A stretch of 42,942 nt of DNA from Lactifluus volemus (Eukaryota; Basidiomycota; Agaricomycetes; Russulales; Russulaceae): the NCBI GenBank assembly GCA_022376515.1, contig WTXI01000303.1, positions 1 through 42,942 of the forward strand, given 5' to 3'. Positions 22,339-30,181 of the stretch are shown here, one piece after another. How positions within the stretch are numbered: the first letter of the stretch is position 1; the number at the start of each line of letters is the position of its first letter. The position numbers were made by a program, and so were the translations under genes. A model generated the notes under the pieces. It was not told the origin of the DNA. It saw only the letters and a list, made by a program, of their open reading frames with translations, and made no database searches.

Positions 22339-23514
22339 ATGTCCGACTCCTCTGCAATCTCCTACCACATGCCTGCCACTGTCGACCCCGTCCATGAAGA
22401 GATTCTCCGCCTAGCCGGCGAATCCCCAGACGCCGCAGAGGTCATCATGGGCACCCTGCCCCCGCTCACACCGTCGCCGCGATCTCCCAGCTATCACGTC
22501 CACTCCCCGTCCCCCGAACCTGCAGTAAAGGAGGAAGAACTCAAAATCCCTCGCCTCTCGTTACCACCCCCAGCCAGGGAACTGGCGAAGACCCCCAAGG
22601 GCTTCGAACGCTACAACCCGTGTAACCTGAACAGTTACACGTTCACACTCCGAGACGAAAGCGGGAACTGGGTCCGTGCAGAATTCGTCAAGTATCACCT
22701 TGACCGCGACGACCCTGTCATCGAAGGACTGACCGCGTATGGCGACGGACCCTATGGCGCCCCCCTCACAGCACGTGCCCCGGTCTGGGGAAAGTCGTCC
22801 AGCGTCAACGACGAAAAACTTATCAGCATACACAACTTATTCAAGAGGACGGTCGACGACGCCCTGAAGGACCTCGGGGACCCCGGACTGACGGCCGAGG
22901 TAGAAAGGTACAGGGCATTGCAGCGAAAGCTGGGTCGCATTCAGCAGCAGGAGCGAGAATTGGACCACGAGACCAGTGTACAGGCGCAGCAGATGAGGGA
23001 CTGCCGATGTCGCCTCCAGTGCTCGTGCTTCTTCGACCGCATCATGCCCCTTGTGGCCAGCGACGATCCCTCCCTCCGTGTCCCGCCACGCTCCAGAACC
23101 AACTCGCCGCCCATCGCCGTCCCCAATGCCGAAATCAGGGGAAGGGCCATCATCGAATGGTCGCGCAACCGCGACGAAAGATTGCGTGGCGGCGCAGGCA
23201 GTCAAGAGAGACGCAGCAAAAGGGCGCGCAAGAACCCCAGGAAGCATCACTGCTACCCAGACCCGTGCCCCCTGTGCGGAAAGAGCGGTCATGGTGAGGA
23301 CTGGTGCTACTTCCCCCACACTAACTGCCCGCTCCACGGCCCCTGCAAGATTGGCTGGGCCCACAAGTTCTACGACCGCGCCAAGTGTCCCAACGCGTGG
23401 AGCAAAGAAGCCAAGGACAACGAAGATTACAAGAACAGTTGGGGGAAGTACGGTGATGACGACTACGACGACGACATCCATGACTTGGACGCTCACTTTT
23501 GGGAGTCACAGTGA
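22339..23514 (+). CDS. Third ORF of element A with C-terminal Cys/His module
   Basis: 391 residues from ATG at 22339. With B excised, this ATG is in frame with the pol end at 5478, so in A it may be the C-terminal part of Pol or start on its own. Order: a Pro/Ser-rich N-terminus with SPSYHV (about residue 56), a middle part with VDDALKDLGDPGLTAEV and a long helix rich in Gln and Glu, a basic stretch (RRSKRARKNPRKHH), and the Cys/His module at 23251-23391. The module reads C-x4-C-x2-C-x4-H-x4-C, C-x2-PH-x2-C-x5-C-x5-H-x7-CP; the first of the two knuckles seen in C and F is degenerate. The basic stretch plus knuckle suggests nucleic-acid binding. The end is acidic (DDDYDDDIHDLD). No family is recognised. 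Confidence 0.78.
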   Translation: MSDSSAISYHMPATVDPVHEEILRLAGESPDAAEVIMGTLPPLTPSPRSPSYHVHSPSPEPAVKEEELKIPRLSLPPPARELAKTPKGFERYNPCNLNSYTFTLRDESGNWVRAEFVKYHLDRDDPVIEGLTAYGDGPYGAPLTARAPVWGKSSSVNDEKLISIHNLFKRTVDDALKDLGDPGLTAEVERYRALQRKLGRIQQQERELDHETSVQAQQMRDCRCRLQCSCFFDRIMPLVASDDPSLRVPPRSRTNSPPIAVPNAEIRGRAIIEWSRNRDERLRGGAGSQERRSKRARKNPRKHHCYPDPCPLCGKSGHGEDWCYFPHTNCPLHGPCKIGWAHKFYDRAKCPNAWSKEAKDNEDYKNSWGKYGDDDYDDDIHDLDAHFWESQ

Positions 23515-23540
23515 AGTGGTTGGTGGAACAACCACTCTAA

Positions 23541-23552
23541 GACAGGAGGTAA
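23541..23552 (+). other. Polypurine tract of element A
   Basis: GACAGGAGGTAA directly precedes the 3' LTR start TGTCACGG. Confidence 0.65.
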
Positions 23553-23659
23553 TGTCACGGTCACACGGTCACTGCCTCCCTCACGTAAAATTTCTCACAT
23601 GACTGCTTACATACAATTCTCGCATCCGGACTGAGTACTGTACGATTACATAAGCCGCG

Positions 23660-23761
23660 TGACTCATGCCGACTCACGCAAGGACTTCGACTCATGGTGA
23701 CTCGTTATGACTCATCACCATGAGTCACGGTGACTGCTACTATACGACTCATACCGACTCA
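23660..23761 (+). promoter_or_regulatory. Cluster of TGACTCA-like sites in U3 of A
   Basis: Eight copies within 102 bp: TGACTCA at 23660 and 23708, TGAGTCA (the reverse complement) at 23721, TGACTCG at 23698, and CGACTCA at 23670, 23688, 23745 and 23755. TGACTCA is the site of Gcn4/AP-1 type bZIP factors, so control by a nutrient or stress bZIP is inferred. The cluster ends 22 bp before the TATA box. Confidence 0.65.
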
Positions 23762-23782
23762 TTCTGACTAGGATAGCTCATG

Positions 23783-23828
23783 TATATAAGGACCCCTTGC
23801 TTAGGCCCTAGCTCTCCAGCTTGGACTT
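23783..23828 (+). promoter_or_regulatory. TATA box and R-region self-primer of A
   Basis: TATATAAG at 23783-23790 and AGCTTGGACTT at 23818-23828, 35 nt from start to start. The 11-mer is the complement of the PBS at 91-101. Confidence 0.78.
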
Positions 23829-24061
23829 AAGCCTACAATACGAGCTTACTGTTCTGAGAACCTCACACTTCATTCCTGAACTCTCAGACTCCTGATCCCT
23901 GTCTCACACGCCGTCAGTAACGCTGCAAGTTACTGCTGATACTTTGTCACATGACCGTTGACTTAGTACTTCTGAACCCTGACCCTTATCGACTGATGTC
24001 GCTAAGGTTTACCTGAACCACCTGACTCTACCAAGAGCATAGGAACCGCTCGTTCCTAACA

Positions 24062-24899
24062 AAGTCCGTCCAGACCTGTTCATTGTTTGGGTCGATGGCC
24101 AGGAGGTGATTTGGGTACTGCCGCCACATTGCTACTCCATTCATCAAGGGTTGGATGATTCCATCGACCCACTGGTCGACTGCTTTGCCTCGGATCCTTC
24201 CCACACAGGTGAGGACCCGCATGTAGGGGCTACTTATGGAGGGGTGGTCCCGATTCATCTCCCAGAAGACTGTGAAGGCGCGGCGGAAGCGCGCGAGGTC
24301 GTCACGATCCCCATTGAAAATTTCAGGGATCGTGCCAAAGAGGGCTGAAGGCTGGTGTGGTTGACCACCTGCTGCTTGTCCCCCTGGAGGGGGAGCTCCT
24401 CCTCCGCCTCCGCCTCCACCTCCGCCTCCACCGCCACCTCCACCGCCGCCTCCACTTCCTCCCGGCTGTACCCCAGCCAGAGGTCCTCCTCCAGGTTGGC
24501 CAGAGGAGCTGAATCCTGTGATGCCAGCTAGTGCTGTTGGTGCGGTAACAGCGGTGCTGACCGCAGCTGACCTGATAAATGCACTACCACTGGGCACACT
24601 AGGATGAGGTTGTGGAGAGGGGAGAAAGCGGCTGGAAACATGGTGGGATCCACCAACATTCCACTGGTTGGGTCTGTCACCATTGACACACTGACGTCGG
24701 AGTATGGTGATTCCATTTGTTGTTGTACTGGGGGCACTTGCAACGTCAAGGTTGGTTCAAGCTGCTGATGAATTCCTGGGGGAACACTGGTTAAAGGGGC
24801 TTGTGCGGCTTGATAGACTGGTTCAAATAACTGTCCACTAGGTGAAAGTGTTACGGATTTGTCTGGACCTCTGCCTCCCTGTTGCCTCATGTTTTTCAT
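24062..24899 (-). pseudogene. gag: Gag fragment of element H, oldest layer, cut by A
   Basis: On the minus strand it starts at ATG 24899 with a Gln/Pro-rich N-terminus. A single-base shift lies near 24640. It continues with a long Gly run (about 24466-24385), then the capsid-like domain IFNGDRDDLARFRRAF and VGRIRGKAVDQWVDG. It ends at NNEQVWTDF, where the 3' LTR of A begins (24061). In A, B and F the same capsid stretch continues, so the rest of H should lie beyond the other end of A, left of this window. The upstream side (24900 onward) runs into the LTR of E. H is a separate family from A, B, C, E and F. Confidence 0.78.
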
Positions 24900-24956
24900 T
24901 TCCGTCTACATTCTCACTTACGGACAGAGCCTCACCTTGTACGACACAGAACAGCG

Positions 24957-25292
24957 TGTTCTTGATTCATAGTGACTCTTATGACATCATTAGCCTAGAA
25001 CTCCGATGACGTCGTAGTTAGACCCAGGCTCATGACATCATTACTGATGTCACTCGCCCTTTGCCCTGTACAGTATATAAGACGTCTTGACTTGTGTCCT
25101 TGCTCTCCAGCTTGGACTTCTCTCCAATACTAGCCTCTTGAACCTCCTCACAAATCCCTTGTGATCCCCTTCTCTCTTGAAGTCCTCTAAGTGCTATAAC
25201 TTAGCTAGACCCAACTTTGACTCGCGTCTCTGTTGGTCCCTCCTGAACAACTTGATCCTATCTTAGGAACTAGGAACAGCTAGTCCCTAACA
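24957..25292 (+). repeat. 5' LTR of element E (left edge approximate)
   Basis: The right end CCCTAACA is fixed by the PBS and by the copy at 35385-35436. The left end is a guess: TGTTCTTG at 24957 or TGTACGAC at 24938, because no complete second LTR exists for comparison. U3 repeats TGACATCA/TGACGTC-like motifs, resembling CRE/bZIP sites. Confidence 0.55.
25074..25119 (+). promoter_or_regulatory. TATA box and R-region self-primer of E
   Basis: TATATAA at 25074-25080 and AGCTTGGACTT at 25109-25119, 35 nt apart, the same 11-mer as in A. Confidence 0.77.
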
Positions 25293-25293
25293 T

Positions 25294-25304
25294 AAGTCCA
25301 AGCT
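25294..25304 (+). other. Self-primer binding site of element E
   Basis: AAGTCCAAGCT, one base after the LTR end, complementary to 25109-25119 and identical to the PBS of A. Confidence 0.85.
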
Positions 25305-25322
25305 CCCAAACACCACTGAAAG

Positions 25323-25589
25323 GTGGCAGAACCCCCGAACGACCGCATTGAACATCTGGTAGAGGCGCTTGCCATCCGGATCTCCGCGGAGCAGGAATAC
25401 TACACAGTACTCCTCCTACTCGACCTAGCTACAGGTGAAAAGAAGCGAAGGCTCCAGACGGAACTCCACGAACTTGCCCAGACCATTGAGCAAGCAGACG
25501 AGATCCTGAGCGACAGTCTAGAAGACTACAGAAGCAACACGATCCTATTGGAAACGCTTAACACGGGACTAGAACACGACGGCGCCTAG
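25323..25589 (+). other. Helix-rich leader frame of E without ATG
   Basis: An 88-codon open stretch between PBS and gag; it contains no ATG (possible GTG at 25323). It predicts a helical hairpin (LVEALAIRISAEQEYYTVLL, LQTELHELAQTIEQADEIL). It resembles in character, not clearly in sequence, the leader frames of B. Translation is unproven. Confidence 0.4.
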
Positions 25590-25644
25590 ATTCTCATCCC
25601 TTTGCCAGAACTGCCTCAGAAGTCAGCGAACTTGCAGTTGCAAT

Positions 25645-27387
25645 ATGAGCGCGACCCTCCTCAGAATAGAGTTCCCAGACAACGAGACACTGATCCCAGT
25701 GCCCACCCGATACAACGACGATTTACCTACGCACGTGAAAGGCGGTATATACTGGAACCCTACGGACCGGTGTTACTGCGTCGCGCAAGAAGGAGAATCG
25801 GTCCGCGTAGAGTTCATCAACGACGTCTGGCACGCCGTACTACGCCACCACGAAATACTCAAGTCCTTCCCTGCACTTAGGCTTAATGAAGCAGCAGGAG
25901 CAGGATGGTGGCGCGAGGATGACGCCCAACACCCGAACAACCGCGCTCTCAATGCAATAAGAGAGGATAGTGAAGACGACGGGAGTACAGGGGAACCAGA
26001 ACCGACGACTCCCCTATCCACCCACTCCTACCAAGAACCACCAGCAAACACCCCGATGACCCACCTGGCAGAGCAGGTAAACGCCATCACGATAGAACCA
26101 GGACCAATACAAGTCAGAGCAACCATGACCGAAGCACCGACGGTGACAGCCAACCGAGCGATAAGAGGGGAAGGACCACTTCCCCCAGTTATCGGTCAAG
26201 GATGGGTACTCAACCAAGGAGGAGCACCGCCCCCAGGACCACCTCAAGGACCGCCTCAAGGCCCTCCGCAAGGACCGCCTCAAGGCCCACCTCATGGAGG
26301 AGGACCCCCAGGCTGGCCCCCAGCCGGACCCCCGGGCGGTGGACCACCAGGAGGCGGATTGCCACAAGGGCCGATGCCAGGACCGGGCTACCTCATGGGA
26401 GCACCTACTGGGCGACCACCTACCATCTTCGATGGAGACAGGCAGAAAGCGGATGACTTCATGGACGAATGGAACCTCTTCTGCCTCAACAACACCTTCA
26501 ACTATGCCTTCGCCCTCCCCTACCAAAGGGTCGCCAACTGTCTGTCCTACATCAAAGGACCCAAAGTCGCCAACTGGAATAGGACCCAAGTTCAGTGGCT
26601 CCACAACATCACGACGCGGAACGTGAACCCAGTCGGTTATGACAATCAATGGCTGTGGGACACTTTCGCAGATGAATTCAGGAGCGCATTCCAGGACACG
26701 GCGGCAGAGCAGAATGCGGAGCAGGGTCTCTCCAACCTTAAAATGAAGGGAGGAGAGCTAGACACCTACATCAGCGACTTCACGGAGCTCGCCAGGAAGG
26801 CAAACAGAAGTCTTCAGGACAAAGGGACCGTCATCATGTTTCGACAAGGACTCCAATCCGCACTACACAACGCCCTCTACCATATTAACCCGGCTCCGTG
26901 CACCTTCCAGCAATGGACAGAAGCAGCTAGAGCGGAGCAAGCCAAATGGGCAGAGTGGGGCACACACGGATTCCAGGAACGTGTTAAGAAGTACAAAGAA
27001 AGCAAAGATGGCAGACGCACCTGGCAGGAACGCGTCAAGAACAGACAGAAGGACCGACGCTCCGACGCCATGGACGTAGACAACGTCCAAGTCAACGCCA
27101 TGACAGACGCAGAAAAAGACAGCCTCATGAAGAAAGGGGCTTGTTTCTTCTGCAAAGAAACCGGGCATATGGCCAGGGTCTGTCCCAAAAAGAAGGGGAG
27201 GACGAACACCTGGAAGACCGCACCCAAACGTGTAGTGGCAAAAGAAGCCTCCACAGCCAGCGCGGAGCCAAGTGAGGAACCAGAAGAGGACGACGACAAG
27301 AAAGACTTTCTAGGAAAAGTCAGAGGGATGTCTAGGGAGCAACGCGAAGAGCTCATGGACAACATGCTGAAAGACGAGGGTTTTTAG
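25645..27387 (+). CDS. gag: Gag of element E, intact
   Basis: 580 residues from ATG 25645, the first ATG of the frame. The N-terminal domain has LPTHVKGGIYWNPTDR, matching A. A Gly-Pro-Gln linker (about 26215-26395) follows, then the capsid-like domain starting FDGDRQKADDFMDEW. SDAMDVDNV precedes the zinc knuckle C-x2-C-x4-H-x4-C (CFFCKETGHMARVC, about 27141-27182), with a basic follow-up and the conserved tail MSREQREELMDNMLKDEGF. It is the best preserved relative of A's Gag and shows what A lost: the His of the knuckle and the codon replaced by TGA. Pol follows in the -1 frame. Confidence 0.92.
   Translation: MSATLLRIEFPDNETLIPVPTRYNDDLPTHVKGGIYWNPTDRCYCVAQEGESVRVEFINDVWHAVLRHHEILKSFPALRLNEAAGAGWWREDDAQHPNNRALNAIREDSEDDGSTGEPEPTTPLSTHSYQEPPANTPMTHLAEQVNAITIEPGPIQVRATMTEAPTVTANRAIRGEGPLPPVIGQGWVLNQGGAPPPGPPQGPPQGPPQGPPQGPPHGGGPPGWPPAGPPGGGPPGGGLPQGPMPGPGYLMGAPTGRPPTIFDGDRQKADDFMDEWNLFCLNNTFNYAFALPYQRVANCLSYIKGPKVANWNRTQVQWLHNITTRNVNPVGYDNQWLWDTFADEFRSAFQDTAAEQNAEQGLSNLKMKGGELDTYISDFTELARKANRSLQDKGTVIMFRQGLQSALHNALYHINPAPCTFQQWTEAARAEQAKWAEWGTHGFQERVKKYKESKDGRRTWQERVKNRQKDRRSDAMDVDNVQVNAMTDAEKDSLMKKGACFFCKETGHMARVCPKKKGRTNTWKTAPKRVVAKEASTASAEPSEEPEEDDDKKDFLGKVRGMSREQREELMDNMLKDEGF
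27378..27384 (+). promoter_or_regulatory. Probable -1 frameshift site between gag and pol of E
   Basis: gaG GGT TTT TAG at the Gag end. The -1 frame is open from TTA 27384 and gives SNPPAW, then the protease. Confidence 0.65.
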
Positions 27388-27720
27388 GCGGCTCTAACCC
27401 ACCGGCCTGGGAAAGAGTTATAGAACTGTATCGGATCGGTATTAGGACTCGGAATTCTATGATTTTGAATGTGCCCTACCGATCCATGCAGCAAATGGCC
27501 GAAGTAAAAACCCTTGTAGACAGCGGAGCCACGGAAAACCTCATGGACACCTCCACCGCTTCCTTTCTAAACGTCGCCCTCCAGAAACTCCCCCTCCCCC
27601 GAACCATCACCAACGCTGATGGCTCCGCCAATACAGCAGGAGCCCTCACCCATTACTGCGAACTGAGGATCAGACAAGGAGACAAGGAAGAAGTACAGAA
27701 CTTCTATGTCTCGAACCTGG
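27384..27720 (+). pseudogene. pol: Pol of element E, protease only, cut by F
   Basis: The frame contains LVDSGATENLMD and the second half of retropepsin up to NFYVSNL, then enters the LTR of F at 27721. The flap and the usual DRIILGYPW are missing. RT, RNase H, integrase and chromodomain of E are not in the window. Confidence 0.88.
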
Positions 27721-28325
27721 TGTTATGGACTGACACGTGTTTGCTGACTCATACTATACGTTTTCGGACTGCTGACTCATTTCTGCTGACTCCTCTTGCT
27801 TATGTGAATGGACTGCCGATCGCTTTGTTTCAGATCGCTTACTTAATTTTCTCACGTACAGCCTTGCACAGCACCGTACAGCCTCAAGCAACAGCCACAT
27901 GTACAGGATGACTTGCTGATTCCTGAAACATGTTTCAAACCCTGAAAGCTGTACGAAGGTCACAGCCCCTACGGCTGTGTACATAACCTCGTTCTTCTCT
28001 ATATAAACTCTGTACTTTTACCCAGAGACCTTAAGTCTCAGTTTTGTTTCGCAATCCAAGTCCTTCTATCTATTAGAACCTTGTCTTGCCTAGAAGCATC
28101 AGACCTGAGAGAACCCTCTTGACATCACGACCTTCGACTTCTTGACACTTTGGTCTCACCCTGAGCCCAAAGCCCTTGACCTCTGAAACGCTCTTGACTT
28201 AGTCGTTTACTAAGTCTCGTCTTTTATCGAACCTTTGATCTTGACTTGCACGTCTTGCAAGTCTAGTTCTTGACTTCACGAACGATCGTACACTTCGTAC
28301 AAAGGTCCCACTTGGAACCTTAACA
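27721..28325 (+). repeat. 5' LTR of element F (605 bp)
   Basis: TGTTATGG to TTAACA. U3 has TGACTCA at 27745 and 27773 and TGACTCC at 27787. The TATA box is at 28000. Confidence 0.95.
28000..28044 (+). promoter_or_regulatory. TATA box and R-region self-primer of F
   Basis: TATATAA at 28000-28006 and AAGTCTCAGTTT at 28033-28044, 33 nt apart. The 12-mer is the complement of the PBS at 28327-28338. Confidence 0.76.
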
Positions 28326-28326
28326 C

Positions 28327-28338
28327 AAACTGAGACTT
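28327..28338 (+). other. Self-primer binding site of element F
   Basis: AAACTGAGACTT, one base after the LTR end, exact reverse complement of AAGTCTCAGTTT in R. Confidence 0.84.
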
Positions 28339-28372
28339 CTAACTCTCACATTTGTGAACGAACGAACGAACC

Positions 28373-30181
28373 ATGTCAGACAGCTCTAGAGGCAGTCCAT
28401 ATGGTAGATTCACCGCGTTAGCCGAAGAATCCCCTGAACAAGATCGCCCTACACAAGGCGATAACGATGACGACGAAACTCTTGCGCAGGCCGCAGGGAC
28501 TAGACTCCGCGCCCACTCCGATACTCCTATGATTTCACTTGAACCAAAACAACCTGAAGCACCTTCTGATTCTGGGAGTGGCGAAGAACCAAACTACAAC
28601 ATAGCTATGGACCTCTTACCTGAAAGTCCTACTGACGAACAGCTTGAGCAAATGAGAAAAATATTTGCTAAGCAACCGACGCCCGAACCAGTACCCGACC
28701 CAAACGCCCCACTTACCCCTCGGGAACTCCTCGCCCTGAATACTATATTCAAATCCAAAGCCCCTGCTTCCACAAGCACCTCACCTATCCAATCCCTTGC
28801 GGCACGAGCTTTTCACGCAGCTGCACAAGGAGTTGCAGGTTACGCCCTACTCCCCCCTTTCCAAATCGCCTCAGCAACCGCTACAGTAACACCTCCCGCC
28901 ACGACCCTCTTTTCCCAACCTAAAGGAAAAGGAAAGAGAACCACCACCACGGCAAGTGGAAGTGGAGCAATCTTCAGCGGTAGTGGAGGAGGAGGAGGAG
29001 GCGGTACTCCTGGAGGCGGTGGAGGAGGTGGAGGAGCACCCGGTAGTCCTGGAGGAGGAGGTGGAGGAGCGCCTGGTAGTCCTGGAGGAGGTGGAGGCGG
29101 CGGTGGAGGAGGTGGAGCAGCAGCAGCTCCCCTTCAACAAGGCCAAGGCTTTGCGCAAATCCCCGCTGCTGGAGGAGCGTTAATGGGGATTCCCCCAAGA
29201 CCCTTTGATGGAAATAGATCGCGATCAAAACGATTCATGGAAATCTTCGAAAACTACCGAAGATTAAACCGAGGAAACCCCGGAATGTCGAACCCTGCAA
29301 ATCGAATCCTCATGTTCACCACATTCATGTCTGGACCACGTTGCGAAGGCTGGGCCCAAGCACGTCTTAATTCCTTGGGAGGATACCTAGACCGTGGAGG
29401 CGACCCTGATGACCTAGACCTTTGGGTTGGTTTCAAACAAAGGTTCCTTGAAGATTTCCGAGATGCCGCCGCAAAAGAAGACGCCCTTACAAAGTTTACG
29501 AAACTTCGAATGGTTGGAGACAATCTGGATGACTACACCGCCTCGTTCAATGACCTTCTTGAAGAAGCAGGCTTTGAAGCCGACGCTCAAGGAACTATCA
29601 TCCAGTATCGCGCCGGTCTCAAAGAAGCCCTTCACATGACCATTATGAATCGTGAATGGCCGAAACCAGAAACCCTTGCAGATTGGCAAGAAGCGGCACG
29701 TAAACATTCAGCCGCATGGACGGAACAAAAACTGTTCAAAGAATTACACGGCAGTGGGTCGCTGGGAAACATTACTCAATTACTCGGCAATGCGCGAGGA
29801 CAGCAACAACAACGCCGTCCTCAACAACCACCGCGCCCAACCCCACGCCCACAACGTGATCCTGATGCTATGGATGTAGACGTCACTATTACCCAAACCA
29901 ATCGCACCCCTGACCCTGATCGCGAACGCCTCATACGCGAAGGACGTTGCTTCTATTGTAAAGAACAAGGACATCTCTCTCGAGAATGCCCTGTTAAAAA
30001 GAAGCGAAACGCCAACGCCGCCGGAACCACGCGTGCTCGTGTTACTGAAACATCCGAAGTAACGACGACTAATACTTCTTCTAAACCAACCAATGAAGAA
30101 ATCGCTAAAGCCCTCAAAGCCATGTCAGACGAAGAACGCGGCAAACTGGCCGAGTCCCTTTCTCAAGATCCGTCTTTTTAA
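28373..30181 (+). CDS. gag: Gag of element F, intact
   Basis: 602 residues from ATG 28373, only 35 bp after the PBS. The N-terminal 180 residues are acidic then Pro/Ala-rich and lack the LPAHVKG domain of A, B and E. A Gly-rich linker (28977-29130) precedes the capsid-like domain (FDGNRSRSKRFMEIFENY, FVGFKQRF-like region, DDYTASFNDLLEEAGF). DPDAMDVDV comes before the zinc knuckle C-x2-C-x4-H-x4-C (CFYCKEQGHLSREC, about 29949-29990). The tail MSDEERGKLAESLSQDPSF matches the conserved Gag end. The only other intact Gag in the window is that of E. Confidence 0.92.
   Translation: MSDSSRGSPYGRFTALAEESPEQDRPTQGDNDDDETLAQAAGTRLRAHSDTPMISLEPKQPEAPSDSGSGEEPNYNIAMDLLPESPTDEQLEQMRKIFAKQPTPEPVPDPNAPLTPRELLALNTIFKSKAPASTSTSPIQSLAARAFHAAAQGVAGYALLPPFQIASATATVTPPATTLFSQPKGKGKRTTTTASGSGAIFSGSGGGGGGGTPGGGGGGGGAPGSPGGGGGGAPGSPGGGGGGGGGGGAAAAPLQQGQGFAQIPAAGGALMGIPPRPFDGNRSRSKRFMEIFENYRRLNRGNPGMSNPANRILMFTTFMSGPRCEGWAQARLNSLGGYLDRGGDPDDLDLWVGFKQRFLEDFRDAAAKEDALTKFTKLRMVGDNLDDYTASFNDLLEEAGFEADAQGTIIQYRAGLKEALHMTIMNREWPKPETLADWQEAARKHSAAWTEQKLFKELHGSGSLGNITQLLGNARGQQQQRRPQQPPRPTPRPQRDPDAMDVDVTITQTNRTPDPDRERLIREGRCFYCKEQGHLSRECPVKKKRNANAAGTTRARVTETSEVTTTNTSSKPTNEEIAKALKAMSDEERGKLAESLSQDPSF
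28977..29130 (+). repeat. GGN-rich repeat coding a poly-Gly linker in Gag of F
   Basis: Runs of GGAGGA/GGTGGA codons with two GAPGSPGGG units. Placed just before the GNR capsid motif, like the linkers in A, E and H. Confidence 0.85.
30173..30181 (+). promoter_or_regulatory. Probable -1 frameshift site between gag and pol of F
   Basis: TCT TTT TAA in the Gag frame. The -1 frame is open from TTA 30178 and gives SDLPAW, the counterpart of SNPxAW in A and E. The heptamer is not canonical; slippage of Phe next to the stop is the likely event. Confidence 0.5.

Larger units (their letters stand above)
1..24061 (+). mobile_element. Element A: chromovirus (Ty3/gypsy) LTR retrotransposon, split by element B
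   Basis: The element occupies 1-5478 and 22313-24061; the gap is element B. The first 89 bases match the last 89 bases of the LTR at 23553-24061 with one mismatch (position 19), so the window opens in the 5' LTR and about 420 bp of that LTR lie outside. Order: 5' LTR end, self-complementary PBS, gag, -1 shift, pol with protease, RT, RNase H, integrase and chromodomain, third ORF with a Cys/His tail, PPT, 3' LTR. The 3' flank (AAGTC, 24062-24066) is gag of an older minus-strand element, so A inserted into H. Gag has one stop, pol one stop and one frameshift, so this copy is not autonomous as written. Confidence 0.93.
23553..24061 (+). repeat. 3' LTR of element A (509 bp)
   Basis: TGTCACGG to CTAACA. 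Its last 89 bp match the window start. U3 holds a dense set of TGACTCA-like sites, then a TATA box at 23783 and the R-region self-primer. Confidence 0.95.

Noticed and set aside
24385..24466. GGN/CCN simple repeat as a regulatory or CRISPR-like array
   Set aside because: It encodes the poly-Gly linker of H Gag in frame; no spacers.
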